Positions 1 through 12,068 of a stretch of 64,000 nucleotides of DNA are shown here, piece after piece. The number at the start of each line of letters is the position of its first letter. The stretch's first letter is position 1. The stretch is taken from contig CADCSX010000003.1 in NCBI GenBank assembly GCA_902805475.1, forward strand, positions 3,224,001-3,288,000, read 5' to 3'. The notes under the pieces were generated by a model that saw only the letters and a list, made by a program, of their open reading frames with translations, searched no databases and was not told the DNA's origin. The stretch comes from Entonaema liquescens (taxonomy: Eukaryota > Ascomycota > Sordariomycetes > Xylariales > Xylariaceae). Made by a program: the position numbers and the translations under genes.

Positions 1-1303
1 GACAGTCTATACCACGGGTCAGATGGGGGCTTCTAGTTTCGCTGTCCAAGAAACCTACCTTGAAGCCTTCAAATCCAATTTCATATATGACTAGACACAT
101 CTCGTATGTTGTAGGAGGAAGTCCAGAACGATTCATTAGTCGAAGTGAGATAAGCATGTACCTCATAGCAGCATTAACCCCGGTCCGATATTTGTTCTGA
201 TCGACGCAGTGTGAACTTATTGCCGCGTCTTCCTCCGAAGTCAGCCCCTCCTTGGTGTTCGCCTCAATGATGCGTAAGGCCTCTTCGCACTCATCCTCTT
301 CATCCTCAGCACCAACAGAAAAGCCATCAGCGTTCTGGCTATCATCCAGAGCATCCTTCCCATTACTGGCAGCGGTAGAGGCACTGGCCGCAATATCGAC
401 GAGGAGGAATTTCATTTTGGCGATACGTGCCGCCAGTATAGCAATGACGTTGGTAATCCAAAAAGCACCAGAGGCTGTTTGTCCAACCAATCTAGCGAGG
501 ATCGCCGAAATGTAGTCGACCAGTGCGAAAAGTCCCTTTCGGTACTCGTCACCTTCCTCACCTGCGCACTCATCTTCGGCATCTTGGGCCTCCGGTGATC
601 TAGTCGACGACTCCGCAGCCACTATGGCCTGTTGCACCAACTTCTGGAGTCTGTTACGATTAGCGACCTGAGTGCAATATTTGACATTGATGCACTCGTT
701 GTCAAGCAGACAGAGAGACAACGCTGTCATAATGTTTCGTGACATTCTCGATAGCTTAAGGTACCCGAATTCGTTTCCCTCAAGCTTCTCCAGGAACATA
801 CTGTAACCCAAAAGCACCGGTTTTGTTGGATCTTGGATGACATCCAGAAGCCTCCGCGCCTCCTTCTCTCGCAGTCGGCCACATGTCTTGGCGTCAGCAC
901 GGTATGCCTCAAGACTATCAAATTCGGGAAATGCTTTGCCATCTATCCCCTTGGATTGAAACTTGGCCTTGATGGTATCAAAGTCGCAGGATACAGGCTG
1001 ACCTCTCCTTGGTAGATCACTAGTGTTACCCTGCGCACCTGTCGGCTTTTCAGTGTTGCCAGCAATGCCAGGATAGACAGGGCGAGAACGGTTGAGTCGC
1101 CGTTTCCGACGCCGAATTCGTTCGAATCGCCGGCTAGTAGACGGGAAAGAGCCAGTCCGCGATAGCATGGGGCTTGAGTTCCGCCGCACCTGCTGTGGCC
1201 CAGCAACCGGCAATGCCCCGGGCTCGTTTTCTGGCGTTTGGCTAGAAACGTGAACTGTCCTCGACGATCCTGGTGATATACTTGTGCCTACGCTGCCCTC
1301 CAT
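1..1303 (-). CDS. Unknown protein, 5' part (gene runs off the window)
   Basis: An ATG at 1303 on the minus strand opens a frame of exactly 415 codons down to 59. A convincing intron follows at 58-7 (GTAGGT donor, CTGAC branch-like site, TAG acceptor), and the next exon leaves the window at base 1. Residues 1-90 are rich in Ser, Pro and Arg and look disordered, with a basic patch where RRRKRR-like residues cluster around residue 70. The middle has a mixed-charge region. After an acidic stretch (roughly residues 235-250) comes a hydrophobic alpha-helical segment (LFALVDYISAILARLVG) and a second one (FWITNVIAILAARIAKM). I do not recognise the family. The upstream neighbour is the RIP-mutated LTR element, about 800 bp away. 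The gene shows no obvious RIP damage. The start could lie further upstream because the frame stays open for some codons, but this is the first good ATG. Confidence 0.6.
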   Translation of the reverse strand, partial: MEGSVGTSISPGSSRTVHVSSQTPENEPGALPVAGPQQVRRNSSPMLSRTGSFPSTSRRFERIRRRKRRLNRSRPVYPGIAGNTEKPTGAQGNTSDLPRRGQPVSCDFDTIKAKFQSKGIDGKAFPEFDSLEAYRADAKTCGRLREKEARRLLDVIQDPTKPVLLGYSMFLEKLEGNEFGYLKLSRMSRNIMTALSLCLLDNECINVKYCTQVANRNRLQKLVQQAIVAAESSTRSPEAQDAEDECAGEEGDEYRKGLFALVDYISAILARLVGQTASGAFWITNVIAILAARIAKMKFLLVDIAASASTAASNGKDALDDSQNADGFSVGAEDEEDECEEALRIIEANTKEGLTSEEDAAISSHCVDQNKYRTGVNAAMRYMLISLRLMNRSGLPPTTYEMCLVIYEIGFEGFKVGFLDSETRSPHLTRGIDC

Positions 1304-2105
1304 GGTTCCCGATATAGTAGTGGCAATCAGGAGCGAGGTGGCATTCGGACGAACTCTTCTCGCTAGCATTCAATTCTATGGCTTGAACAGGGTTGGTGGA
1401 CACCTGCTGATAGGCAGTATGATGAAGAGGGAGAGGGTAAGCTATAGCCTCATGTTTAGGTAGGAACCCTTTGTATATATCGGTATTATGTAACATATAT
1501 AAAAGCGCAAGTAGGGTTAGAATGGATGGTAGGGCCGAACCTAACGGACCAACCCAGTTCAGGAATGGCATTGCTCTACAAGGCATAGATTCCAAATTTC
1601 CAAATGATCTGTTGATTATTGACACGAGTCACCACAAGAATATTCTATATTTTGTGCCGACGTGTCTCCTTGCAGTTTGCCTGTGATTATGGCCACATAA
1701 GTGGCCACCGAGCGACAACTGACCGTATCAAAGGCGGGCAGAAGGCCAACAAGCAAGATTACCGTTGAGTTGTTCATGGGCAAAATCAGCACCAGCGTTA
1801 TGGAACGAATCATATAAACCCCGAAAGCGCCAGGCTGATCTAGACGGTTCATTCAATATTATGCGAAGCAAATACGGCGAGGCTGTGTGGGCATCATTGC
1901 CAGATCATATCGGCTGTGCACAAGTCGGCTCTAAACCTACCCCCGGGAGGTACTACGAATATACATCTCACCCTGAGGCTTTGTTAAATCACACAGCATC
2001 TAATTGAATACCTAAGGAAGGGCAGAAAGAGGACATGGAAAGAAGCGCGCACACTTAGAGCCCCCTTCTAGACACTGCCTAAATCTTAGAGAAATTCATA
2101 ACTCT
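1304..2105. other. Intergenic, no supported gene
   Basis: About 800 bp between the divergent 5' end of the minus-strand unknown gene and the first LTR element. Base composition is normal up to about 2090, where it falls sharply to A+T. Several short open frames exist on both strands but none has coding-like composition or splice support. It presumably contains the promoter of the unknown gene. Confidence 0.5.
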
Positions 2106-2110
2106 TACCT
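2106..2110. repeat. Target-site duplication, left copy (TACCT)
   Basis: TACCT sits directly before the left LTR and is repeated exactly at 9373-9377 directly after the right LTR. A 5-bp duplication is the normal result of LTR-retrotransposon integration. Confidence 0.85.
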
Positions 2111-2255
2111 TATCATATAATATAAACCCATAGGATCCACATAAAAACCCACATATCTTAAATATATTCTTACATCTATTATTTTAAAAATTTCCTTATA
2201 AAACTTAACTAATATAATAATATAATTTAATCCATATTTATATTATATTATAACA
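2111..2255. repeat. Left LTR of element 1
   Basis: 145 bp, matching 9228-9372 position by position. This copy keeps a few more original bases near its outer end (for example GGATCC at about 2132-2137) than the right copy, so the RIP gradient begins inside the LTR. Confidence 0.87.
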
Positions 2256-5200
2256 TTTAATAATTTTATTATTTCGTTTTTTTAATTATTTTTTAATTAT
2301 AACATTATAAATTATAACAAATATTTTATTTTTCGTTAAATTAAAAAATTTTCATTAAATTAAATTAAATTAAAATTAACTATTAACCTAATTAAATTAT
2401 TATAAATTTTTTTTAATAAATAATAATTATTTTAATCTTTATTATTAAAATTTATTTATTAATAAATCATTATTTTTAATTTTTATTAATAATTTTCGTT
2501 AATAATTTATATTTATAATAAATTTTATTAATAATTATTATTAATATTTATAAAAATATATAAATAAATTTTATATTTTTTTTATTTTTTAAAAACAAAT
2601 TACTTTTTTTTTATATTAATTAATAAATACGATTTTATTTTTATTTAATCCATTTTTACTTTATTAAAAAAAAAATCTAACGTTATAATATAAAAACATT
2701 ATTTATTTAATTTAATAAATAAAATTAAAAAAACAATTTTATTATTTTTTTAAACGTTAAAAAAAAAATATAATATTTTTTAATTTTTATAATAATTTAA
2801 TTAAAATAATTATAATTTCCTTATAATAACATTTATTTCTTTTAATAAATTTATTATACTTTTTAAAACATTTTTTATATTTATTATTATAAAAAACTTA
2901 TAATATATTAAATTAATTTTTATATTATTTTAACTTTATTATATTAATTTTTTAAAATTTATCTTTATTAATTTACAAACACATTACCATTTTAATAATA
3001 ATTTAAAAACCTTATAATAATAAACTTTATTATCTTTATTAAAACTATTAAAATAACTTTTTAAATTAATTATTATATTCCCATTTTTTACATTATTTAT
3101 TAAATAATTTTTCAAAATAAAATTTAAATATTTATTATTAAACATTATTAATATTCCCATTATTATTAAATAATTTATTATAGTTAAATAACCCATTATT
3201 ATTAAATAATTTTTTAAACAATTATTATTATTATTATTATTTACTTTTTTTAAAATATTATTTTAATTATTTTTTTTATTAAAATCTATTAAAATCAGTT
3301 AAATTATAATAAAAAATTAATTTCGTATAATAAATTTAAATTTATAAAAAAACCGTATTAATTTTAATATTTTTATAACAATTATTAATATTATAAACAT
3401 TATTACATAAACTTTTCGTTAAATAATATTATAAAATTTTATAAATAATAATAACTATAATATTATTAACAATAATAATAATAAAAATAATAAAAATAAT
3501 AATAAAAGAATTTCTTTAAAAATAATTAAATATTTTAATTTTTTATAAATAAATTTTTATTTTATCAATATTATATTTTTTAAAAAATATATTATTTATA
3601 TTAATATTTTTATATTTATTTATCAATTAAAAAAACTTATATAATTATAAAAAAAAACTAAAATTAAAACTATATAAATATTATATTTATAATATATTAC
3701 TTAATAATAATTAATAACTAAATTAATAAAAATAAAACAAAATATTTTAATTATAAATAATATAAATTATATTTATAAAAAACTTATTATTAAATTTCGT
3801 AAACATTTTAATATTATTTATTAAAATTTAAAAAATCAATTATTTACATTATTAAATATAAAAAATGGAAAATTATTACGCCTTTTTATTAATAATATTA
3901 TTTATAATATAAAAACTTATAATTATTTATTTAAAAACTAATTTAAATATATTTTTAAATTACTTAATTATTATATTTAATAATAATTAATTAAATTTAT
4001 TATAAATATTATTTTTAAATACTTTCTTCGAAAAATTAATAAATATAAATTAATTCTTTTATAAAAAATAAAATCCATATATAAATATAATAATAATAAT
4101 AATAATAATTATAATAAATAAAATAATTTCTCTTATAATAATTATAATTAATTAAAAAAATCAAATTAATAACTTTATAAATAATTAAACGTAAAATTAT
4201 TAAAAATATCCCAAATTATATTAAAAAAAAAATAATTAATTTTAATATTTATAATTTTTTAATTAAAATATTAAATTAAATATTAAAAATTTAAATAAAA
4301 ATAAAAATAATAAAAATTATAATTATTAATATCTTTAATAATTTTATTAAAAACCAAATATATATATAAATAATATAAAAAAAAATATTAATAATTCCAA
4401 TATTTATATTAATAAAGAAAATTATAATAATAAAAAAATTATATTTTATAAAAAAATCCTTAATAATTTCAATTTATTCTTTATTAATAATAATATTAAA
4501 AATATTATATATTTTAATATAACAATTTAAATATTTAAATAAATTAATTATAAATTTTATAATAAAATATTTATTAATTATAATAAATTATTTCATTATA
4601 TTTAATAACATTATTTTAATAATAATAAATTATTATTTAAATTTATATTATTTTTATTAAAACTATTAATTAAAATTTTAATATAATATAATATATTATA
4701 ATCATTAATAATATCGTTATTAATATATATATAAAAATTAATAAATATTATAATTATAATAAACTTTATTTTATTTAAATTATACTATATTAATAATATA
4801 TTAATATTATAAAATTTTTAATATTTTTTATTAATTAATAATTATTAATTATTATTATTTAATATTTATTATTTATTATTATTTATTAATTATTAATACA
4901 ATAATTAATATTAAATAATAATTAATATTAAATAATAATTAATATTAATTTTAAAATATTATTTAAACTTTTATAATTAATATTAAAAATTAAAACTTTT
5001 ATTATTAATTTAGTAATTAATTTATTTCTTAATATTAAAATTAATTTTATTTATAAAATAAAAATATATTTTAAATTTTTTATTATAATTTTTTTTAAAT
5101 TTAAATATTAAAAAAATATTTATATTAATATTAATTATATATAAACCATTATTAATAAAATATAAATTTAATAATATTACCTTAATAACAAAATTTATAT

Positions 5201-8200
5201 AAAAATAATATTTATATTTATATATAAAATTTTTATAAATTAAATTATTATAAATAAATATATTATTATTAAATTTTACTTTAAAAATATTTATAATAAA
5301 TAATTAACTATTATTTCATTTTTTTATAAAATTATTTTTATTAAAAGTTTACCTTTTAAATTATTATTAAAAATAAATATTTTTGATATTAAAAATATTA
5401 ATATTTTATTATCGAAAAAAATTATTATTATTTAATTTTATAAAATTATAATTCCATTATTAATCACTTTAAATAATAAGAAATATAATAAAATTAAAAT
5501 AATAATAATAAATTATATTATTATTTTATTATATTATTATTATTATATTAATATATTATATTATATAAATTTTAATTAAAATTTAATTTTCGAATTTATT
5601 AATAATTAAATTACTTATTTAATTTTTTTAACTAATAATAATATAAAATAAATTATTATTTATAATAATATTATAAAATTTATTATTATTTTTTATAATA
5701 TATTTATAAATTATTTAATTTTAATAAATTAAAAATATAAAAATTATTATATTATTAACGATAAAATTATTAAATTTATTATTAAAAAATTTAAAATTTA
5801 CAAATTTAATAATTACATTTTCAATTAATTTTTATTATTTATTATAAATATTTTTAATATTAATAAATACCTTAATAATATAATTATTTATAAAAGTTTT
5901 AATAAACTAAAAAAATTTAAAAAATTTTATAATATTATTTTAGAATTTTACAATATTTTTAAAAATAAAAACTTTATTTATATCCTTAAAAAAAAATTAA
6001 ATTAATTAAGTTTAAACCAAATTAAAAAAAATTTATTTTTAAAAAATATAAACTTTATATTATTAATATTAAAAATTAAAAAATTATTAATAATACGATT
6101 ATAAAATTAATTTTTTAAAATAAAATATTTTATAATTAAAAACTTATCCTTTTTTTTATATTAATTTTTATTATTTATAAAGATATTTTTATTTTAAATA
6201 AAAATAGTAAAATTAAATAAAAAAATTATATAATTATTAATATAAAAATTATTAATTAAATAATTTTTAATAATAAATATTTAATAAAATTATAAAAATT
6301 TATATTAATTAAATATTAAAATACACCATATTTTATAATTTTTAATATATTATTTTTTTATTATTAATAACATATTTATTTAATAATATAATAAATTTTA
6401 ACTATTATTATTATAAAAAACTAATATATATTTAAAATATTAATTATAAAATATAAAAATAATAATATATATATTTAAAAATAAATAAATATTATTTTTA
6501 AATTTATTAATAATATTAATATTTATTATAATGATATTTATATAATTTTTATTATATTTAAAAAATATATTAATTAATTTTAATAAATTATTTATTACCT
6601 TTTTTAATAATATTATTTTTAATTATTTTATTAATTTTTTTAATTTATTAACAATAAAAAAAAAATTTATTATAATTATTAAAATTATATTTTTTAAATT
6701 ATTAAAACTATATTTTTTAAATTATTAAAATTATATTTTTTAAATTATTAAAAAGTTTAAAAATTTTTATTAATTTTATTAATTATATAAGAAATAATAT
6801 ATTAAAATATATTAAATTTATTAAATTTTTAAAAAAACGAAAAACTTTTTTATTTTATACGAATTTTTGTATATTATTATTAAAATAAAATAAAGAAAAA
6901 TGGATATTAAAAATTATTATTACAATTTTTTTATAAATAAAATTAAATTTATTTTATAATATTAAAAATATATTAATAAAATATATAATTTTTTATTTTT
7001 TTAATTTTATAAAAATATTATATATTAATTTTAATATTTTTTATATTAAAATTAAAATTTATATTTATTATATTATTAAAAATATTTTATTTAAATTAAT
7101 AAAAAATAATAAATTTATTATTTATATCTTATAAATTATAATAAAACCAATTATATTTTTATTATATATTTTTATATATTTTAAAAAACAATATTAATTT
7201 ATTAAAATAAAAATTTTAAATTTTATTTAAATTTTAAAAAAAAACTTATTATTATATTTTTATTATATAAAAAAAAATTTATATTTTTATTAATTATAAA
7301 ACTATTTTTAAAATAATAAAATATTTAAACTTTATTAATTTTATTATAATAAATAATAAAAATTTACAATTAATTAAAACCTTTAAATATATTTTTAAAT
7401 TTTTATATATATTATTATATAAATTTAAAAAACTTTATATAATTTTTAATATATTATTATAATTATTAATATCCAATTTTTTATATTGAATTAAATTAAC
7501 TTTTTAATTAAAAAAATTAAATTTTCTTTTTAATAACATTAATAAATATTAAATTTTATTCATTAACTTATATTCGAATAACTTTTAAATTTTATTTAAT
7601 AAAACTTTACTAGTTATTTATATAATAACTTTAAAACTTAATAATGATTTTTTTGTACTATATAATATTTATAATATTACATTAATATAAATAACTTTAA
7701 AATTTAAAATTAAAATATAATAAAATTATTATAAAAACTTTAAATAATAAATAATATTAAATATTATTAATATTAATTACTATTTTAATTAATAAAATAT
7801 TATAAATTTCTTATTTTATTTAAAAAATAAATTTATTTAAAAATATTTAAATATTTATAATAAATTATATATATTAAAAAATTATAACTTTAAAATTTTT
7901 AAAACAATATATAAACTAAACCATTTAAAATTTAATCGTTTTTATAATTATTTATAATATTTTATTTTTAATTAAAAAAAATTTATAAAATATATAAAAT
8001 CGTACTTTAAATATTTATTATATTATATACATAATCATAAACTTTATAATTTATTTTAATCTATTATTAATCTTTTTTATCTTTTTTATATAATCATAAT
8101 AAATATAATTTTTAATTTTTTTTAAAATAATAACAATTACAATTTATTTAATATTATTATTAACAAATTTATTAAATTAACTATTTTAATTTTTAATAAA

Positions 8201-9227
8201 TATAATTATAATATTTTATAATAAATTAAAACGTTTTATAATTAATTATTTAATATTAAATAAAAACTATTTAAAATTATTATTTTAAACAAAAACCTTA
8301 AATTTTTATCGAAATTTTAATTTACATTTTAAATAATATATAATATAAAATTATTATATATAACCATTTATTACTTTTAAATTAATAATTAAATAAAATA
8401 ATATATTTTATTTATTAAATTTTATTTATAATATTATTTTCATTCTTTTAATAATAATAAATTATAAAAATGATATCTTTTTTATTTTTAATATAAATTA
8501 AATTTTATTAAATTTTTTATAATAAAATTATACTTTTTTAAAATTTTATATAATTTTATATTTAATTTTATTATTTAATTTTTAAAAATACAACATTAAA
8601 ATTTTCCTTTATTATAAATTAACATTTATAACATAATTACTTTAACATTTATATTTATAAAATTTTATTATAATTAATAATATAAACTTATATTTTTTTA
8701 TAAAAAATAATATATATTTTTATAATTACATAAAAATTATAATATTTTTATTATTATTATTTTTAATTATAAATTAAAATAATAATATATAAAACTTTTT
8801 TATATTATTAAATAAATTAAAAAATTAATCTATCGTTTAAAATTTTTTAATAATTTTAAAATTTATAATATAATATTAATTAATTATTTTAAATTAATAT
8901 TTTTATTAAATATTTTTAATTATTTTTTACTATATTTAAAATTAATTTCTTTTAAAATATATTATAAAAAAATCATTAAAAAAAATATTATTAAAAAACA
9001 ATATTTTATTAAATATATTAAACTTAATAATTAATATATATAATAGTTATTATAAAAAAAATTAAAAAAAAATATAAATAAATTATTAATTAATTTTTAA
9101 TTACGAAAATATTAATTTATAATATAATATAAATATAATTATTTCATTAAAATTATATAAAAATTAAATATAATTTTATTATAAAATAAATAATAATAAA
9201 AATATTATATTTTTTACAAATAATAAA

Positions 9228-9372
9228 TATTATATAATATAAACTTATAAAATTTATATAAAAACCCATATATTTTAAATATATTTTTACATTTATTATC
9301 TTAAAAATTTCCTTATAAAACTTAACCAATATAATAACATAATCTAATCTATACTTATACTATACTATAATA
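9228..9372. repeat. Right LTR of element 1
   Basis: 145 bp direct repeat of 2111-2255. Its last 50 bp keep C residues that are T in the left copy, so its outer end is less mutated than its inner end. Confidence 0.87.
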
Positions 9373-9377
9373 TACCT
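9373..9377. repeat. Target-site duplication, right copy (TACCT)
   Basis: Exact repeat of 2106-2110, directly after the right LTR. Confidence 0.85.
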
Positions 9378-9433
9378 TTTTTACATTATACATAATTAAC
9401 TCCGAAACAATTGTTGCTTTCAACTATTGTTTT

Positions 9434-11028
9434 ATGATGTCTCAGCTACACTCCGTAACGGGGGATTATAACGACCATGACCTTGTAGAGTATCGGAGAG
9501 CTTTCAACATATCTCAAAAAGGACCTCTATCTGCATTATTACCAAAGCAAGATCAGGACTCTATCAAGACCGACGGTCTCCGTGTCCTGGAAGCAGATCG
9601 TATAATTCCCAACCATTTTAACCAGAATAATTATAGTTCCTTTTCGCCATCTCAAATCAGCAATGTGGAGCAACCAATTACGCGTGCTCGGTCATTTGAA
9701 CTCCCAAATATTCGTATCGTTGACGATGTAGAAGCTCCCAAGTCATTTAACGACATCGATAAGAACACTACGTCGCAAAACAACGATCAAAACCTTAAGA
9801 TATTCGACAATGTCAACGACGCATACTCTGAAGCTGAGCAGCGCTTTGTTGAAAATCAGTCCCGTCGCAACCGGCCCGCTTGGTTTCGCAAACGGCAGGA
9901 GCACGATTCCGATTTAGAGAAGATCAATAAGACGGCTGAGGATCCTAACGATGAGGAATATGATAGCGACCTCGCGACTGAGACATCGGGAACTGTCCGT
10001 GTCGTAGCCGAACATCCCAAGAAAATGAGAAAATGGCGTGCCCTAGCGACAAATAATTTTGAAAGCATGCTGTTAGAATGCATTGTTAACACAGGTAATG
10101 TTGATAGCCCGTTGGCCTATTAATATGCGGGTAGTATCTTATAGTTTTAATCGTTTCTTCAGATAATATACCTCCAAATTACGAAAATATTTTCATCGAT
10201 CACGAAGTCATCCGCGAGTTAGAGCGGGTTACGAGGCTCTCTCTTGATCGCCCAAAAGCATTCAGTCGTGGCGTGCTCAAAGGAAACCGCGTCACAGGTG
10301 CCATTCTCTACGGTCCTCCGGGCACCGGGAAGACCCTTCTGGCTAGAGGGTTGGCCAAGGAATCGCGATGCAATATGCTTTGTGTCTCTACCGCAGAGCT
10401 TTGGCAGAAGTGCCATGGAGAAGATGAAAAGGTCATTAAGGCTTTATTTTCCCTAGGTCAAAAGATGTATCCCTGCATTGTCTTTCTTGACGAAGCCGAT
10501 GCGATGCTAGGTGCCCGAAAGGCTGGGGAGAGAAGGCATATCCGGTCTATGTTCAACGCGTTCCTTATGGAATGGGACGGCCTTATGGGCGGCATGAATT
10601 CGCCATTTATCCTTCTAGCAACCAACCGCCCTTTCGACCTAGATCCTGCCGTTCTTCGTCGTGCCCCTATGCAGATCCAGCTCGACGTCCCAACCCAAAT
10701 AGAAAGGCAAGGGATTCTTGAGCTGCTCTTGCGAGAAGAGAGTCTAGAGCCTGGCCTTGATCCTGCTATCATCGCTGGATACACACATAAGTACACCGGC
10801 TCTGATCTCAAGAACTTGTGTGTCACCGCTGCCACTCTCTGTATAGGCTCTCAAGTAAAGGACACCGGGGAGCGGGTGCTGACATGGGACCACTTCAATC
10901 GTGCTATGAAGAGAGTCCAACCGACGAACTTGACGAGTGTTATGCGGAACGAGTTTCGAAAGTTTGGAAAGAAAAGCATTACTCAGACGAACATATATCA
11001 TGCTTACCATGATGAAGATGAGGACTAG
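9434..11028 (+). CDS. AAA-family ATPase, Msp1/ATAD1-like core domain
   Basis: Two exons, 9434-10094 and 10163-11028, joined across a 68-nt intron (GTAATG...TTCAG), give 508 residues. Residues 1-220 are polar, low-complexity and probably disordered. The C-terminal half is one AAA+ module: Walker A GPPGTGKT at 271-278, Walker B CIVFLDEADA at about 325-334, sensor-1 ATNRPFDLD, an arginine-finger region AVLRR, and the GSDLKNLC segment of the meiotic/Msp1 clade. By family knowledge this clade extracts membrane or complexed proteins, and many fungal members have larger N-terminal regions. The ATG is only 56 bp after the target duplication of the retrotransposon, and the frame stays open upstream until a stop inside the right LTR. 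The element may therefore have removed the promoter or a 5' exon; this is inference. The ATPase core itself looks intact. Confidence 0.82.
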
Positions 11029-12068
11029 CGGAGTCTTGAAGGATCTTAGCTAGAGGCTCAGGATTTTATCAGGCCAAGCTAGAATTGACGGCCCCAGACA
11101 GTTGACTCATACATTTGTACTAGTTGTTATCTACTATTGAAACAAAAACGCAGCTAGGTATTGCAGGAAATTTTGGAGAATTGAACCTACTCGAGAATCC
11201 TCAGACAAGTCCTTAGTTACCGCCTGGTCTCTTAATTAATGCTCCGCACCGTCTAGGGCACGGGAAGTCAAGTATATCAACACAGCACTGGTCACGGTAG
11301 GCGGACTAGGTACTTCCCGTATAATGTCAGCCGTCCCTATTCGGGACCTACATTAAGTCACATGGGCATATACGCTACATATACGGGCCAGCATAGGGTC
11401 ATAGTTACACACATGGAGTCCGGGGCCGGGATTTGTGATACCGGGAACGACGGTGAAAAGTGGGGCACCGGATCTCCGATAAAGAAAAGGGGGGAAGGAC
11501 GAAAAAGGAGAGAGGGAAGCGTGGGGTATGACAAGGTATTATTGATGCAACATAAAAAGTGTAGGATAGCATAATTATACGAGGAAGAAAACTCAAATGT
11601 ATTTGTACGAAGTGTTCAGTGTAATTTATATTTTATAGAGGTATTTTATCTCTCACGGTACGAAAATGATCCGGAAACGTGGTTTACGTCCGGTTTTCTA
11701 TGCGCACTTATCTTCTAATGGTTTAGAATTCTCGTAATGCAGGATACCTGCATATAGCTTTAGTCTCATGGCTCGAAGAGGGGGAAGCCTACAGCTTCGG
11801 ACAGCCCATAACGGCGGCGAGCTAACAAAAGATTAGGCATTAGCACCCAAAGCATACAATCTCGCAGAGTTAGCTTGGGATGCTTACCTGTAGACCAACT
11901 GCCAGTCTCGAAGCTCTGGAGATATACACCAAGGTATGGCTTGTTTTCGCGATAGGAAAACGAGATGTATGCATGGATGAAGTTCGACGACGCGTAATCT
12001 GCCTCAGGACTATCAATTGGGATATTGATTAGTACGATGCAATGAAGCTATTTAGGGGGTACCACATA
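11029..12068. other. Intergenic between convergent genes, no supported gene
   Basis: About 1 kb between the 3' ends of the AAA ATPase and the prenyltransferase genes. Short open frames exist on both strands (for example 11362-11574) but have no splice or domain support. It presumably holds the two 3' untranslated regions. Confidence 0.5.

Larger units (their letters stand above)
2111..9372. mobile_element. Complete LTR retrotransposon destroyed by RIP (7,262 bp)
   Basis: Two direct repeats of exactly 145 bp (2111-2255 and 9228-9372) align without gaps. They differ almost only by C/T and G/A transitions, and are flanked by the same 5-bp sequence TACCT. The ends read TA...CA (left) and TA...TA (right), which fit an original TG...CA with RIP changes. 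The interior is almost pure A+T and holds no usable reading frame, so the superfamily (Gypsy or Copia) and coding strand cannot be read from it. On the + strand G is nearly absent throughout the interior while C remains at a low level, a strong strand asymmetry. RIP acts on duplicated DNA in the sexual cycle of many Pezizomycotina; that this process caused the pattern is inference, though well supported. Confidence 0.9.

Noticed and set aside
252..1206. Open frames on both strands inside the first 1.3 kb
   Set aside because: They overlap the long minus-strand frame 1303-59, which has better length, composition and a clean intron. They are shadows.
2984..3196. A 70-codon open frame in the A+T block
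   Set aside because: Made almost only of Asn, Ile, Lys, Leu and Tyr codons, as expected by chance in RIP-converted DNA.
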